Of a DNA stretch of 64,000 nucleotides, positions 11,142 to 27,727 are shown piece by piece (position 1 is the stretch's first letter; each line of letters starts with the position of its first letter). A program made the position numbers and the translations under genes. Source of the DNA: Xiphophorus maculatus (taxonomy: Eukaryota > Chordata > Actinopteri > Cyprinodontiformes > Poeciliidae); contig NC_036461.1 of assembly GCF_002775205.1 (NCBI RefSeq), positions 10,825,015 to 10,889,014 on the forward strand. Direction: 5' to 3'. Under the pieces are notes generated by a model. It did no database searches. It saw only the letters and a list, made by a program, of their open reading frames with translations, and was not told where the DNA came from.

Positions 11142-11764
11142 TGAAGCTGGAAGTTGATTTAAACGTAAAAATTATAATTATTTCTAGCCAACAACATGTC
11201 AAAAGAGCTAAAGCAGAAAGTGTTGCATTCAATGTCTGAACCATTTGTCTCGTAAATTTATGTAGCGAAATAACAGTTGAAAATAAATCGGAGAAAACAA
11301 ACGATGATCATCAGATATACCCGACTGCTGTTAATCCCAATATAACAATCATATTACGATTTAGTAAAAGCAGAAAAGAGCACATTATCTGAAAAATCCT
11401 AAGAATTCGTTGATTATGGAAAGATAGGACTTCGAAAGATTTGGGTTACTGTTCATTGTTGCTTCTAGATGTTGTATAGTTACGCTTTATGGTGATGCTT
11501 GGAAGACTTATTATGGGTAACACTTTAAAAACTAGACAACGTGTGGCTTTTCTAAACACGATTTTGTAATTTCCGAGTTTCCATGTTGCATTTTTGGATC
11601 TTCCGGATCTAATGTCATAAGGACTTCCTGTCGGCTTTGCTGCATGCTGATTGGCTGATGGTGTTCTGTGGAGTTGGCGCCATTGCGGAGCTCCGTGCTG
11701 TCTTCTGTGTGCTCTCCCGAAAAATACTTATTTTCGCCTGACTTGTCTGTGTAGTTAAGACCAA
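11142..11764. promoter_or_regulatory. Shared bidirectional promoter of zbtb8os and rbbp4
   Basis: The two start codons face away from each other 623 bases apart. On the rbbp4 side there is an ETS-type CTTCCGG (11600-11606), ACTTCCTG (11623-11630), an inverted CCAAT box (ATTGG, 11650-11654), and an E2F-type TTGGCGCC (11674-11681) overlapping a YY1-type CGCCATT (11678-11684). No TATA box was seen. E2F-type control suits a histone chaperone needed in S phase. Transcription starts were not determined; the motifs are seen, their use is inferred. Confidence 0.7.
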
Positions 11765-16096
<4,332 letters not shown>

Positions 16097-16600
16097 GTCC
16101 AGTACTGAACTCGCTTCTTTTGACCTGCTTGTTAAAAATGGATCACTTTCTCAGATCTGCTTCCGTAAGCAGCAAAACATTTTCAAATACATCTCAGAGA
16201 AAAGTGTTTAAAAGAGTTTCTGCACCATTAACGTGTTGTGATGCATCTCAAATTACACCGGTTTCAGTCTGATTTCTAGATACCATTTAGTTTTTGCAAG
16301 ATCCTCCGTGGTTTGTAAATAAACCCTCACTGACCAGTCTGCTGTCTTCAGTTTTATTTCTTGTCATTAGCTGTGCAGAAAACATTTTCACAATGATCCA
16401 TTTTTAATACAATTGTACATACTGTAGGGTTTTCCTTTTTATTTGCTTGATATTTGTAGGTGAATTTTCCAGCTTGTGTCGTCACTTGTTTGTGTTTTGT
16501 TTTCTTCTGCATTTTGTTTCTGTGCTGCACCTGAGCTTTTGTGTATCTAAGAATATTCATAATAAAAATATTTACAGAAATTTGTGAATTTTACTTCTGT
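16097..16600 (+). other. rbbp4 3' UTR and polyadenylation signals
   Basis: Non-coding tail after the rbbp4 stop. AATAAA at 16318-16323 is followed by a T/G-rich stretch and is the likely main site. A second AATAAA near 16560 could give a longer form. Confidence 0.6.
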
Positions 16601-16659
16601 TTTTTTTAGAGGCAAGACTTGGTGTTCTATAAATTGTGAATTATGTTAATGTTTGCATT

Positions 16660-16700
16660 ATGCTGCAGTTTCTGTCAGCATAATGCAGAAACTGCAGCAT
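16660..16700. repeat. Perfect 15-bp-arm hairpin
   Basis: Arms 16660-16674 (ATGCTGCAGTTTCTG) and 16686-16700 are exact inverted copies with an 11-base loop. It sits in the spacer between the converging rbbp4 and sync transcripts. The rest of 16601-17044 shows nothing recognisable. Confidence 0.8.
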
Positions 16701-17044
16701 TTTTGCAGCACAAAATTTTCTTTTCTGCTGCAAAAGAAAATTTAATAAAAACTAGTGTTCGTTTTTTAATAAATTTTCATGGTGTTGAAGTTAAAAATAC
16801 AAACTTCAAACTACAACTTGTCTAATTCTGAGAAGCATAATCTGGTAAAATTCTGACTGCTTATATTGGAGAAAATCTGCAACAGCTTAAGTTCAAAGTT
16901 GTGGAAGCAGTTTTTGCTTTTAAAAGCCACTGAAATTGTTTCTTGTAGATCAGTCCACAGGAAGGTTCAAATGCATCCTTAAAGTAACATGGTCTGCAAG
17001 ACCATGATGTAAACTTTTAAGCTGCTCTGGGGTTTGATCTGCTT

Positions 17045-19120
17045 TCAGCCTCTGGAAATGGATAACTGTTCTTCCTCTTCAGAAATGTTATGCAGTTCAT
17101 CGTTTCCTCTGCGAGACAAAACAGTTTTCAGTCATTTGTCACACAGATTCTCAATTAAAGCAAAACAGATTCATGTAGATTTACCTTAAAAATGTGAGCT
17201 CTGTTTTCAGGCCCTCTGTGAGCTGCTCCAAATCAGTCCTGAAGGTTTTTTGAATCTCAAACTCCAATTTTAGTTCTCTGAGTGTCTCTTGTAGTTCTTC
17301 CACTATTTCCTGTACAAACAATCCAATTTCCTTCAAGTTTACTGCATTCTAAACATCAATGTTTCTCTAGAGACAAGTCCTACCTTGTGATGTGCTGTCC
17401 TCTCCTCCCTCTCTATCTCCATAAGATTGATCCGTTTCAGCAGACAGGATCTCTGCACCTCCAGCCTCCGAATGTCTTCTCTCAGAGGAGCCAGGCTGGC
17501 TCTCAGGTCCATCGCCTGCTCCTTGCAGTTTCTCAGAGCTTCCTCCCCAGCCTGCCTTCTCCTCAGCAGGGCTACCATGCGTGGCTCGTACCAGCCCTCC
17601 AGTGCCGTTACGCTGCCGCTGAGCCTCCGCTGCAGCCTGATGGAAGCCTGCCGACACTGACTGACATCACTCATGGTCCTTGACCGGCGCGGTCTAGAGG
17701 CTTGATCTCTGAGGGAGGTGAGCTGGTTCTGGTGGTCATCCTGCAGCTGGTGCAACTCATGGGACAGATCATGGAGACTGGCCTTCAGTTCCTCCTATCA
17801 ATAAACAGAGCATGAGGAGCAGAGATACGGTAAGTTTTTGCACAAATAGTGCCTTACAGAAATATTCACACCTCTTGAATTTGTTTCACACTTGGCTACA
17901 TAAAGACCACAAATTTATATGACTTACAAGTCTACAATAAAACCTGTTCTTGTAATGTGACTGGATACTTTTGCAAGGTGCCGAATGTAAACTGGTGAGC
18001 ACAAATTTATTATGGCCAAAACAGGACATAAAATATAATAAAATAAAATTTCTAATTCCAGCAATATGACAATGGCATCAAAAAGCGTGTGAGCACAAGG
18101 AGTTTACTTTGCTAAAAATTAAACAAAATGACAGTAATCTTCACTTATTTGCTACTTTAGTTGAAAATTTTACAAAATGTAATGTAAATTATATATAATT
18201 ACATTGCTTTATCTCCCAAAGACAGACATGATTATGCACAGAACAAGTGTTGTGGCAATTGTTTGTCAAACCAAACATCACATAAAAGTTCAATCCATAA
18301 GCCAATATCCAAAATTTTACGTTTGCTTTTTAGATTGTATTTTTTCTTCCAGTTGGCAAGCAAATAATAAAGATCAAACTATTCCTATACCAGTCCCTAT
18401 ATTTATAGAAAGTTCACACACAGTTCTCCCTATCTAGCTTAGGAAATAATGAAATCAAAAAATAATAATAAAATAAACAATTACTAACCTGCAATTATAT
18501 TTGGCAAATAATCAAAAAACAAAGTAAACTGAGAATAAATGTGGAAAAAATTCAAAGTAGTAAAAATAAAGAATAAATAGTTCCAACAACAAGAATGATT
18601 AAAAATTGTGAATCAGAGAAACATTTCAGGGACAGTGAACAGGATGTGCACAGACCTGTGTCAGACCAGACTGAGCCACTTCGTACTCCTGTCCAGCCAG
18701 CGTCACCTGACTCTGGATACAGTCTCTGGCTGCGATGAACAGTTTCCTCTTCACCTGCTCCACTTCCTTGTGCATGGAGACATAATCCAGCTGAGCCAGA
18801 GTGAGGAGCCTCCTTGCCGCCATCAGCTTTTCTCTGAGGTGCTCCACAACCTGCAGCATAGGTTCGTTCAGAGCGAGAAGCTCCTGGATCAGCTCGTCCC
18901 TCTGCCTCTCCAGACCCAACACTTGCTGAATCCAGTACTCAAAAAGTTCCCCCAGAGCTTTCATGCCCATCTGGTTCATCTTTAGTGTGTTGAGCAGTGT
19001 AGTTTCACACAGGGCTGTTTCAGAGTCAATGTGTACATCATGTTTTGAAATATCCTCATTGTGTAATTCCTCAGTGGATGTTGTGTTGCTGCCATCCTCC
19101 ACTTGCTGTTTTCTGCTCAT
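17045..19120 (-). CDS. sync: Syncoilin, intermediate filament protein
   Basis: Muscle-enriched type III-like intermediate filament protein that binds desmin and alpha-dystrobrevin at the sarcolemma and Z-disc. Four coding exons on the minus strand: 18656-19120, 17384-17794, 17185-17309, 17045-17108. They close to 354 aa (human about 482). After an acidic head (about 1-50) the protein is almost all coiled coil. The segment ERQRDELIQELLALNEPMLQ resembles human [20 protein letters not shown], and LEGWYEPRMVALLRRRQAG resembles the human coil-2 start (EEEYEPQFLRLLERKEAG). The shorter length comes mainly from the head and tail. It lies between rbbp4 and nhsl3, exactly as SYNC does in human. The ATG is the first one after an acceptor (TGTGCTTCAG), so at least one 5' UTR exon lies upstream. 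Confidence 0.92.
17848..17983. mobile_element. Short Tc1-like MITE
   Basis: About 136 bp in sync intron 1. The left end (GTGCCTTACAGAAATATTCA) and the inverted right end (GCACCTTGCAAAAGTATCCA) match imperfectly. These are the ends of the fish element family whose longest copy here lies at 58311-59370. Confidence 0.6.
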
Positions 19121-19565
19121 GACAAACTGAAGCACAAAACAACTTTACAGTCATTAACCAAGAAATAATCAACTTTAAATCACGTCAGCGGTTTTAATAA
19201 TCACCTCTTAAATAGGCAGTTTAACATACTTAATTATCCTGACTAACTGCTGTTCTCTCTACTCATGATCAAATCATGGAGATGATTAACAACACAAATT
19301 AAGTATACTTTACTCACTGTTTTGGAGATGCCAGCCCCAGTGTTTCAAAACCTTTGAGTGGAGTTTGTTCTTTAGTGCTAAGTAGTTCTTTGCTCTCCGT
19401 ATGTCTCCAGGAAAACACAGGATCACTTTGTATTTATTAATAACACAGGAGGTATGGAGGGGAAACTCTATCTAGGACTCTCATGGAATCACGATCTGTG
19501 TCAGTGACAGGGGAGCAGACTGTGTCTTGACCAGCTTATGTGGCATCAAAGTCTATATTTATACA
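19121..19565 (-). promoter_or_regulatory. sync 5' UTR intron, leader exon and TATA promoter
   Basis: TATAAATA on the minus strand (19556-19563) is a good TATA box and overlaps a near-match to a MEF2 site, fitting muscle expression. A leader exon from about 19530 to 19318 would end in the donor AACA|GTGAGT (19317), then splice to the acceptor at 19126-19127 just before the ATG. The start site was not measured. Confidence 0.5.
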
Positions 19566-20580
19566 CATCAGCAGCTTGTTTTTATGTGTGCACTTAGTTT
19601 GCCAGTGATATTGTGGTGTAAACCAACTATTTTCATTAACTTTTAACCATAAATCATCCAGGAAAGTGTTGCAATATTAGAAGAGCAGTGCAACCAGTTC
19701 CTCTGGATGTAATATTTGCATGATTAATGAATGTATTTGTTTCAGCAATTTTGCATACGGTCTATCAAGCCTCACTCAGAAAAATGGAAATGAGCACTAA
19801 TCTGGGACACATAAAAGAATTTCATCAAGATATGAGCAGAATTAAAGGAATATTGTAGTCTTAGAAACCCCAATACTATGCTGCCTTGCAAAACTATACT
19901 GTGCACTTGTACTTTTACACCCTTTTTCATATTTTGGATTTATCAATTTACCACAAACCAGAAGGGGACTCAGGACACATATTGAAGATGGTGCTCTGAT
20001 CAGACGAGATCAAAACTGATGTTTTTGGTCAAGATGCAAAACTCTGTGTGACAGAAAACTAAAACTATACTTCGACCTGAACACAACACAAAACTTGGTA
20101 GCAGAAGTATCATGATGTGGGGATGTTTTGTTTTTTAAGTTAAAAAGCAACTATCCTTTTCTCTCCATGTTACAGTTACTACCTACACTGTGTTAGGCTA
20201 TCAAATAAAATAAAAAAAACATTGAAGTTTCAGGTTGCAGCATGAGAAAATGTGGAAAGGATCAGGGTGTATGGATAGTTTCCGAGGTGCTGCACTAGGA
20301 AATTATAAACCAATTTGAAATATTTCCTAAATAAATAAGTAATAAGTTTGTTGTATTTTTATTTATTGTTTTTACATTTCAATGGATTTTGCAAATCTGG
20401 ACCACATTACGGATGAGTTAAAAATATTTTACAGTCTAATTAACTAAAAAAAGCTTCTTTTTTAAAAAAAGTTTTTGTCGTATGGACATGTGAGAAAAAA
20501 AAATTAAGCATAAATATTTTTTAATTTTCAAATTAATTATTTTTCTTTAAAATAACATCTTAGCAGTAAAATGTGAGGAT
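19566..20580. other. Intergenic spacer between sync and nhsl3
   Basis: Head-to-head spacer. Its only recognisable content is the Tc1-like remnant at 19881-20294; the rest is AT-rich with A/T homopolymer runs. Confidence 0.5.
19881..20294 (+). mobile_element. Internally deleted Tc1-like element
   Basis: About 414 bp. The left end (CTGCCTTGCAAAACTATACT) and the inverted right end (TGCAGCACCTCGGAAACTAT) are terminal repeats of the same family as 58311-59370. Inside, a decayed stretch resembles WSDETK...HYVW of Tc1 transposase, followed by an IMMWGCF-like segment. Many breaks. Confidence 0.65.
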
Positions 20581-20769
20581 TTGTTTTGTGTTGTTTTTTT
20601 TAAGGTTATAGCTTGTCGCAGTTTTGCACGTTCCCCACCAGATGTCCTCAGTTCGCCGACCGCTGCCGCTCCCCTACCTGAGCCCTGCCTCCTCCAGGTG
20701 GGATTACCAACTCGGTGGTATTTTCTTCACTCCCTTCCTATCTGCCTTGGTTCATTGGAGCGTCCGCAC

Positions 20770-20813
<44 letters not shown>

Positions 20814-21055
20814 CTCATGACAGCTGGGCAAACTCTTCCGTTTTGCTTTGACAGAGTGGAGCCGAGTAAATGCTGCCGTTTCGTGTAGCGCGCTGAAGCT
20901 TTCACGGAAATGGTTCACCTGAAGTTTTCTGTCGGACAGTAAGAATATTAAAAAAAAAAAGTTTGGAGCTGGAGAGAAATGAAGCCCCTGAGAGACGCTT
21001 CATATGGAGAGTGAGTAAATAAACCCTAACCGGATCTCGAAAAGTTTTTAAAAAG
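20581..21055 (+). promoter_or_regulatory. Candidate nhsl3 promoter and 5' leader exon
   Basis: CpG-containing sequence richer in GC than its surroundings. A leader exon could end at either the GTGAGT donor near 21014 or the GTAAGC donor at 21056 and join the acceptor before 30781. It contains ATGAAGCCCCTGAGAGAC (20981 on), a short upstream frame of 11 codons (MKPLRDASYGE) if the longer exon is used. I saw no NHS-type N-terminal WAVE-homology sequence here. The placement is inferred. Confidence 0.4.
20769..20809. repeat. (CAGA)n microsatellite
   Basis: About ten CAGA units inside the candidate nhsl3 promoter; the length is likely to vary between individuals. Confidence 0.9.
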
Positions 21056-21394
21056 GTAAGCTTCTCTTTTTTTTTTTAACGCTTTGACGCAAAACTCCCT
21101 AATATGTTTTTATTTGTAGTTATTTGAAAACATTTGCGCTATAAACTTTACTTTAACAATACAATTTCTGTTTTCTTTTATCCAGTTTTTAACGTTTCTG
21201 CTCTAGGATTATTTTTTTTTTAATTAAAGAGAAACTATCTTGTTAAGCCCGATGTTCTACATTGTAATCAAATACAGTGTAGTGCTTTGAAGAATCCAGC
21301 ATAGGTAATTTAAGACCTCTGACAATAAACCCTATTGTTTCCTTCCTCTCACCCAGCTGGAAATGCTTCCTTACTACATGATTCTCTCGCACTT

Positions 21395-21532
21395 GGTTTT
21401 GATTATTGCCCATGCATTTGCACTGCTTGTTAGTGGACCTCTACGGGCAAGGAATTTCATCCTTTCTGTCTGGTCTGCTGCATCTCCTGAACTTTGGACA
21501 AATTAAAGATTTGGACTTGAACTTTTCTTTTG
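21395..21532 (+). mobile_element. LINE-type 3' tail
   Basis: Resembles the end of a fish non-LTR element: TTTGCACTGCTTG, then GGAATTTCATCCT, then AAAGATTTGGACTTGAACTT. No coding part. Confidence 0.4.
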
Positions 21533-24060
21533 CAGATCAGTGAGGGCTGGGGTTCTGTTTCTTTTTTAGTTGCGATTTCTTGGTTTCATACTGAGAAGTT
21601 GAGGCCAAGATGAAGCCATTTTTTGTTTAGAAAGGGTGTGTCACCTACTGGTGTTCCTTCTCCACCATGTATGCCATGCCAAGGCTTGCACCAAAGGAAA
21701 TTACAGTTGTGGTATGTGAGCAGTAGCAAAGAGCAAAGATTCAGCTGTAGATCCAGATAGACATTAAAATAGATTATATAACTTGAGAAAATAGAGATGC
21801 ACATATTTTCTTGATACCAATGTTCTCCAATTCTTTGCAGTCTGACCTGCTTCTTCCAATTTCTGTGTTTGAAGGACAATAATTTGAGTCAAAATGTGCT
21901 AATGGTAGAATGCTAATCCATTAGTATTCCAACACATTACTTTGCAATGAACGCTTTGCACTGTGCTAACTGGACACTTTGGTATGTGTTCATAGCAAAA
22001 TAATGAACACATGATGAAAAGAAACTGCAAAAATCACAATAAATGCAAGAAATCTGCTGAAATCTCTCTTCTGAAATGACCAGGTACAGTAGTTTCAAAC
22101 AAAACAATAAGGAATGCACTCAACCACACAATTTATATGCCCATTCACTGCACAAGACTCCACTGCTGAAAAAAAATCATGGGTAAATCAGTAGATTTTG
22201 AGAAGCCTGTGAAATACTAGTTGAATATCCTCTGGTCTGATTTGGCCAAAGCAATTGGTGAAAAAATTCAAGGGAAAGAGTCTGAATCCGATCCCTGCCT
22301 CTGCTGGTGCATCCCTTTCAGAAAACCTAAAAGATGCTTTGTTTTGTTGTGAAACTACTGTCAGGCTTAGGCTGAGTTGCTCAGTGGAGGAAAGGTCAAA
22401 GCCGCTTGTCCAGACAAGGCAACAGGAAGAACAATCAGTACTGTAACAGCCACATGACTGAGTGATCTGTGTGTCAGTATGGAAATGGATGGCTCATGAG
22501 TGTGAAACGGGGTGCTGTTAATCAAAGAGATGAGCAAATTATCAGTAAGCCTTCATCAGCACTTATGTAAATTCAAGTGAGTTTATATTGTAAGGAGGCT
22601 AGGCGGTCTGCAAATGCAAACAAGCTTGTTCCCACACTTGTCTTTCGGGCCAAAATGCTTTATTTTCTTCACTATAATCATTTTTCTTTGACTTCTTTCC
22701 ATTTTTCTGCCTCTTCGGTTGAGAAAGCTTCAATTTAACCCTGAGTCCCAGCAGATACTCAGCAATGCCAGGTTGTATTTTTAAACCCCTTTGCTGTCCA
22801 GCTGTGTTTGCCCTCTTAGTGACTTGGTCAGTACTGCTCCACGACAGTTTCTATTTTTTTTTGTTTTCAAGAGTGACCAGGCAGTGCAGGGGGCTATAAG
22901 CTCTGCAGTCCTAACTTGGATTCCTGGCAACCCTTAGAAGCGAAGCTAATGAGACCCTCTACATCCTTTGTTTGTGTGGTCCTGTCCCGCAGTCTTTGTG
23001 TTTCCCTTCTGCCACACATCTATCTTACACAAATGGGTGATTTAACGGCTTCTGCAGAACTTGATGGCATACTGAGTAGGTAATGCAGTCACTGGATTGG
23101 CGAAGAGATGCATCTAAAACATGAAGGACTGTGAGCCCTGAGGATCAGGATTGAGAATCGCTGTGCTAGAGGATTTCTGAGAGTCTAAAAACCTGATATC
23201 AACATGTTAATTAGTCTGGGTTTCTGCTTGCATGCAGCCTAAAGTCACTGCTCAACAGATATCCTTTCCAACTTTTTAAAACATTACCATGAATCCTGTT
23301 TCTAAAGGATACCCCTATTCCCCTGAGCACTGGGGCACACCTTTAGGAAGCTTGCATAATGAGTTGCCAGCATTTCTTAATAGTTAGTCACGCATGAGTC
23401 AATATGCCTTCATTTGTTGAGTAAACAGTTAATAGCCCTGCAACAGATTTTTTTTGATCACATATTGCATATAGGTAGCAGAAAATGTGGAATATGATAT
23501 ATAGTTGTTTAAAAATGTTAAAATTTATTAACTGTGCAACCTATATTTATTCTCGTTTGAGCAGAGCAAAAACTTAACAGAAGTAATGAAATATAAGCAA
23601 AATGTAAGCTTGAGGGTTAGGAACGAGCTTTGAGGAGGATTCCTTTAACTTGTCTTTCTTCTGAGGTAAAATGTAAAAGCCTGATCTCAGCCACCTGTGA
23701 ACTGACCGGCGGTGATGAGCTATGCTCCCACCTCTGGCACTTCCTCTGGCATCTCTAATCGATGACTTTTAAATCTTAGGAAGAGTTAGACTGGAAATAT
23801 GAGCTGTTTTTTAAAACACTGGCACACTTTAATACCAATAACACAATTACCAGATTAGATGATAAATTGTTAGTCCTTTTTAAATGTATAAGTCATTAGA
23901 AAAAGTTGCAGAACATTGTCCTCTTTGAATGCCAAATTTCTCTCAGTGGAAACACGCAACTGCATATTATATTATCTCTAAATGACTTCCATGTGCCAGC
24001 TATTATCTGTTTTCTTCCATGTGGCCAATTGTGGAAGGAGGACTTTAGGAGGGACGTGTG

Positions 24061-24094
24061 ACAGTGTGAGGTTGAGGACTCAACCTCACACTGT
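24061..24094. repeat. Perfect 34-bp palindrome
   Basis: Arms 24061-24076 (ACAGTGTGAGGTTGAG) and 24079-24094 are exact inverted copies with only GA between them. It is followed by a short GT run. Confidence 0.9.
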
Positions 24095-25586
24095 GTGTGT
24101 GTTGGAGAGTGAAAAAGCAGAGTTGAGAGAAGAGTTCTTCAGTCGGTAATTATCAATCTCTCAGGAATGCTGCTGCCGCTCTTACCAGACAAGCCGCTGC
24201 ATGGCTGCGACAGCTTCACAAGCTCCACCAGCTTGCGTTACCCCTCTATCACAGGTTCTCCTCCTCCGACATGCACACACAGAGGGCGTACAATCTGAGA
24301 AAACCTTCCAGACTATTTTTTTGGGGACGGGAGGGAGGGGTTGTGCCTTTATTTTCCTACAGCGCTTGTTGTTGTTTGCTTTTTGTTGTTCTTGTTACCT
24401 ACATGGCTGTTTTCTGTAATCTTATCCTCTCAGCAAACAAAGAGACCACAATATGTCAGAATGAGATTATCTTTCAGTTCTTTTGCCAAAGCATGTCATG
24501 GAAGAAAAACAAATGACTGGAAACTTTTGAGCCAAAGTTTGGCTCATAAAAGAAAAAGAAAAGTTAACAATCTCACGAGCTTCTTTTTCTTTCTTTAGAA
24601 CATTTCCAGTTTCTTTCCTCTTACAGCAACAATCACTGTGCCGGTCCTGTATGTCAAGCTCTCACCGTTCAGATGAGGTTACTTAAGTTTGTTCTTGAGC
24701 ACCAATGCTCGTCTTTGTTTGATAAAGCCCAGAGAAGACTGCCAACGCCCTAACTGATGCCTCCAGGTGCTTCACTGTAACACCAGTTTTGCTCAACACT
24801 TGCGATTTAGCAACAGTCGTAAAAGCTGAAAACTGTTATTTTCCACTCCGGGTGTTGATTTAATAAGAAAACTGGAGTTTATCCACTTCATCCTTTCGAC
24901 TTCCTATAAGGGAAATATTAATCTTCTGATCTGTCATTCTGGAGGCTGTGCCATGTGAAACCAGCAGCTGAGGTGTAGATGTGAATGGCTCCATGTATAA
25001 ACTGAGCCAGTCCTAATACAAACAAAGGTGGCTGTCTGTATCACCGCCACGCCCTCTTGCCTTATCCCCATGAGGTAGCACAGTCTGCTAGTCAGGCGGC
25101 TTCCCTGTGTGACTCACTGCGATTGCATTTACATTTCCTGGAGCCCCCTCCTTTGTCCCCCAGGCCACTCACTACCTGTGAGATTCTTATTTCTCCTCTT
25201 TGGCTCCAGAGCCAAAGAGATTACTGAGCAGCGAGTGAGCTAACCTGAACTTTTGAGGGGCCTCAACAAAATCAATACATGCTGACTGGAGTGCAGAGTT
25301 AGCTTTATGAAGTTCAACAAATACTGGAAAATATCACAGATTGTATGAATTTAAATATCAGACAAAGATGAGGTGGGTAAATTCAGAACGCAGTTTTTAT
25401 ATTTTACTTATTGAGAGGAAATATTTCCAAATCAACCTGGCTCTACCTGGAAATAACCCTTGCCCTCTTTGTTAATCAGAATTGGCTTTATTTGCAGAAT
25501 TTGTGCACACAAACAAGATCTCTTTCTCTTGTAATTTTAGTTAAAACATTTATGAAAAATGTCTGGGAAAAACTAAATATGTGCAT

Positions 25587-25728
25587 ATACATCCATCCGG
25601 CCGTCCATTTTCTTACACCCTTGTCCTGAGTGGGGTCAGGAGGGGTGCTGGTGTCTGTCTCCAGGGAGACATTTCGGGTGAGAGGCGGGGTACACCCTGG
25701 ACAGGTTGTTAGTCCGTCGCAGTGTTCA
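25587..25728 (-). mobile_element. SINE body fragment (same family as 5311-5652)
   Basis: Shares the sequences CATTTTCT-ACA-CCTTGTCC, GAGGGGTGCTGGTG and TGGACAGG-TGTTAGTC-GTCGCAG with the copy in khdrbs1 intron 1, in the same orientation. The tRNA-like head is missing, as expected for 5' truncation. Confidence 0.7.
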
Positions 25729-26754
25729 TATACATTGTTTCAGAAAAAAAGAGGGAAGATGATTTGAATTAGTATCAATCTGCACACGTTAACTGTTGGG
25801 TATTCGTCAGCGTGACAGCCTGGAGAATGAAATCGTTTCAGCACTGGCTATGTAAATATCACTCTGTAGTGCCAACCTGAAAGGTAAAAGTCTTAAATGC
25901 TTTGTGTCCAGGATGTGAGGGGTCTGCAGAAATTTTAACCAGCCTTCTCCTGATCCTAGACCTGTACAAGTGCTGAATTCTGTGCATTCTGGTGATCCTC
26001 TCTGCAGGCCTGATTATTCTTTGCAGTGTTGGCCAGTTATCATGAAATAACTGTGATTAACAAAATTAGTTAGCTGACGTTTAGTTATTGGCTAAAGTTT
26101 ATTTTTTCTTTGTCCCCTAAAAGATCTCAAATGTAACACATCATGGCCGATCTTAAGAAATTCAATAACAGATGTGAGTACATTTTGTAAAATAAACATA
26201 ATATTGATGGTCAAACATGACGGTCTGGAGATGATTTAATGTAATGGAATGAACTGTCATCATAGACGGAACCATGAAATCTGCTCTCTACCAGAAAGTC
26301 CAGAAGGAGACTATTCCTTGATCCGTTCATAACTTTAGGCTTAAGTGCACTTGGGTCAAGTATCAGCAAGCCTACCTTTGAAGACCTTGAAAAACTACAA
26401 TGAATATTTGCATTAGCTTAGTAAAAATCTAGATCTAAATCTGACAAACACCCAAAGTCTCACTGACAGTTACTTCCAAAGCTAAAGTTCAGTAGTTATG
26501 TCTGTAGGTGGAGCAACGGGGAGTAATACTTTCTCATAATAGCAACTTTGGCTTGGACAGTCTCTTCTCTTAATAAATGAAATATTTTGAGAACTGTTTT
26601 GAATTTAAACTCATCTGATCTGAAACAGCTAAATGTGACAGAAAACAGAGGCCTAACCCTTTTAATAGCCCTTCAAGTTACAGAAATGTTATCTGACGGC
26701 CTGATCATTCATGGTGAAGATTGCTGACTTGACAGTAGTTTAACAAACATCATT

Positions 26755-26940
26755 CACAACCAGAGGAAGCCACAAAAGGTCATTGTTCAAGAGGCTGGTT
26801 GTACAGAATGCTGTATCTATGCGCATTAAGGGAACGTTGAGTGGAAGAAAACACTTGGAACAGTTGCACAAGCAATGGGAATACACACAGGTCTGAGAGG
26901 GTTGTAAAGCCAAGCCCATTCAGAGTTTGGGAGAGATTAA
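26755..26940 (+). mobile_element. Tc1-like transposase N-terminal fragment
   Basis: One short frame reads KVIVQEAGC and later SGRKH, like the helix-turn-helix DNA-binding region of fish Tc1 transposases. Frames are broken and no terminal repeats were seen. Confidence 0.55.
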
Positions 26941-27689
26941 AGCTCCCCATTCAGCCGGTTTAGAAAACCTATACAGTGCTGTTATTTTAGACATCTGTTC
27001 CTCTGACTTCTCTCTCATTCCTTCCACAATCCTTTGTCAGTGGTGCATAGGCCTCTGTGTGATGTAGTCCTGAATTAACTCATGTATGAGTACAGCAGAG
27101 CCTCGCTTCAGGCAAAGCAGGTGTCGCTGCTTTACATCTCTTCAACTTTACTTGACGTCTCTGCCAAGGGGAGCGAAGATGCAGACGTGTTCTGGAATTC
27201 GTGTCCTCAAGCTGCAGAGCATATAGCTGTCAGACGTGCTCGATCAATACATGGGTACACTGAGTCTCGAAAACCGTTTTCCTGCTGAAGTCTACTTTGT
27301 GTGCCGTCAGAGTCAGTGTTGCAGGTATTATTGACACAGAGACTAGAGGTTTGTGTGGTTAGAATGGGATCGTCTGTCCAAGAGTAAGGTCTAAATAAAC
27401 AGCAGGTTGGGACATATGTATGCCTCTGCAGAACTGAGGCCAACCTACGAAAACCGCAAAAATTTAGCTGTAGGAAAGCTTGTTTTAAAGATCATGCATT
27501 TAGATTTTGTAGTTTGTCCGTAAACCTTTGTAAACCGAGAATGTCGGGTTAGGTTCTGTCTGGTGCCACCATGTAGCTCTATAATTAGAATGGAGGTGCC
27601 GTGGTTTTGAGAAAATAATCCATTTTGAGCTTATTTTCTAATATGAAAACAATGACATTGAAAGTCTGGAACCTCGTTATTGAATCGAA

Positions 27690-27693
<4 letters not shown>

Positions 27694-27723
<30 letters not shown>
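27694..27723. repeat. Poly(A) run
   Basis: Thirty consecutive A. It could be the tail of a retroposed sequence or a simple repeat; no retroposed body was recognised next to it. Confidence 0.9.

Positions 27724-27727
<4 letters not shown>

Noticed and set aside
23130-23166. hAT-like terminal sequence
   Set aside because: Only one end is recognisable; no partner inverted end or target duplication was found nearby.
24201-24598. Three overlapping plus-strand open frames of 72-85 codons in nhsl3 intron 1
   Set aside because: Low-complexity hydrophobic peptides, no family resemblance, no matching splice sites; overlapping frames suggest chance.
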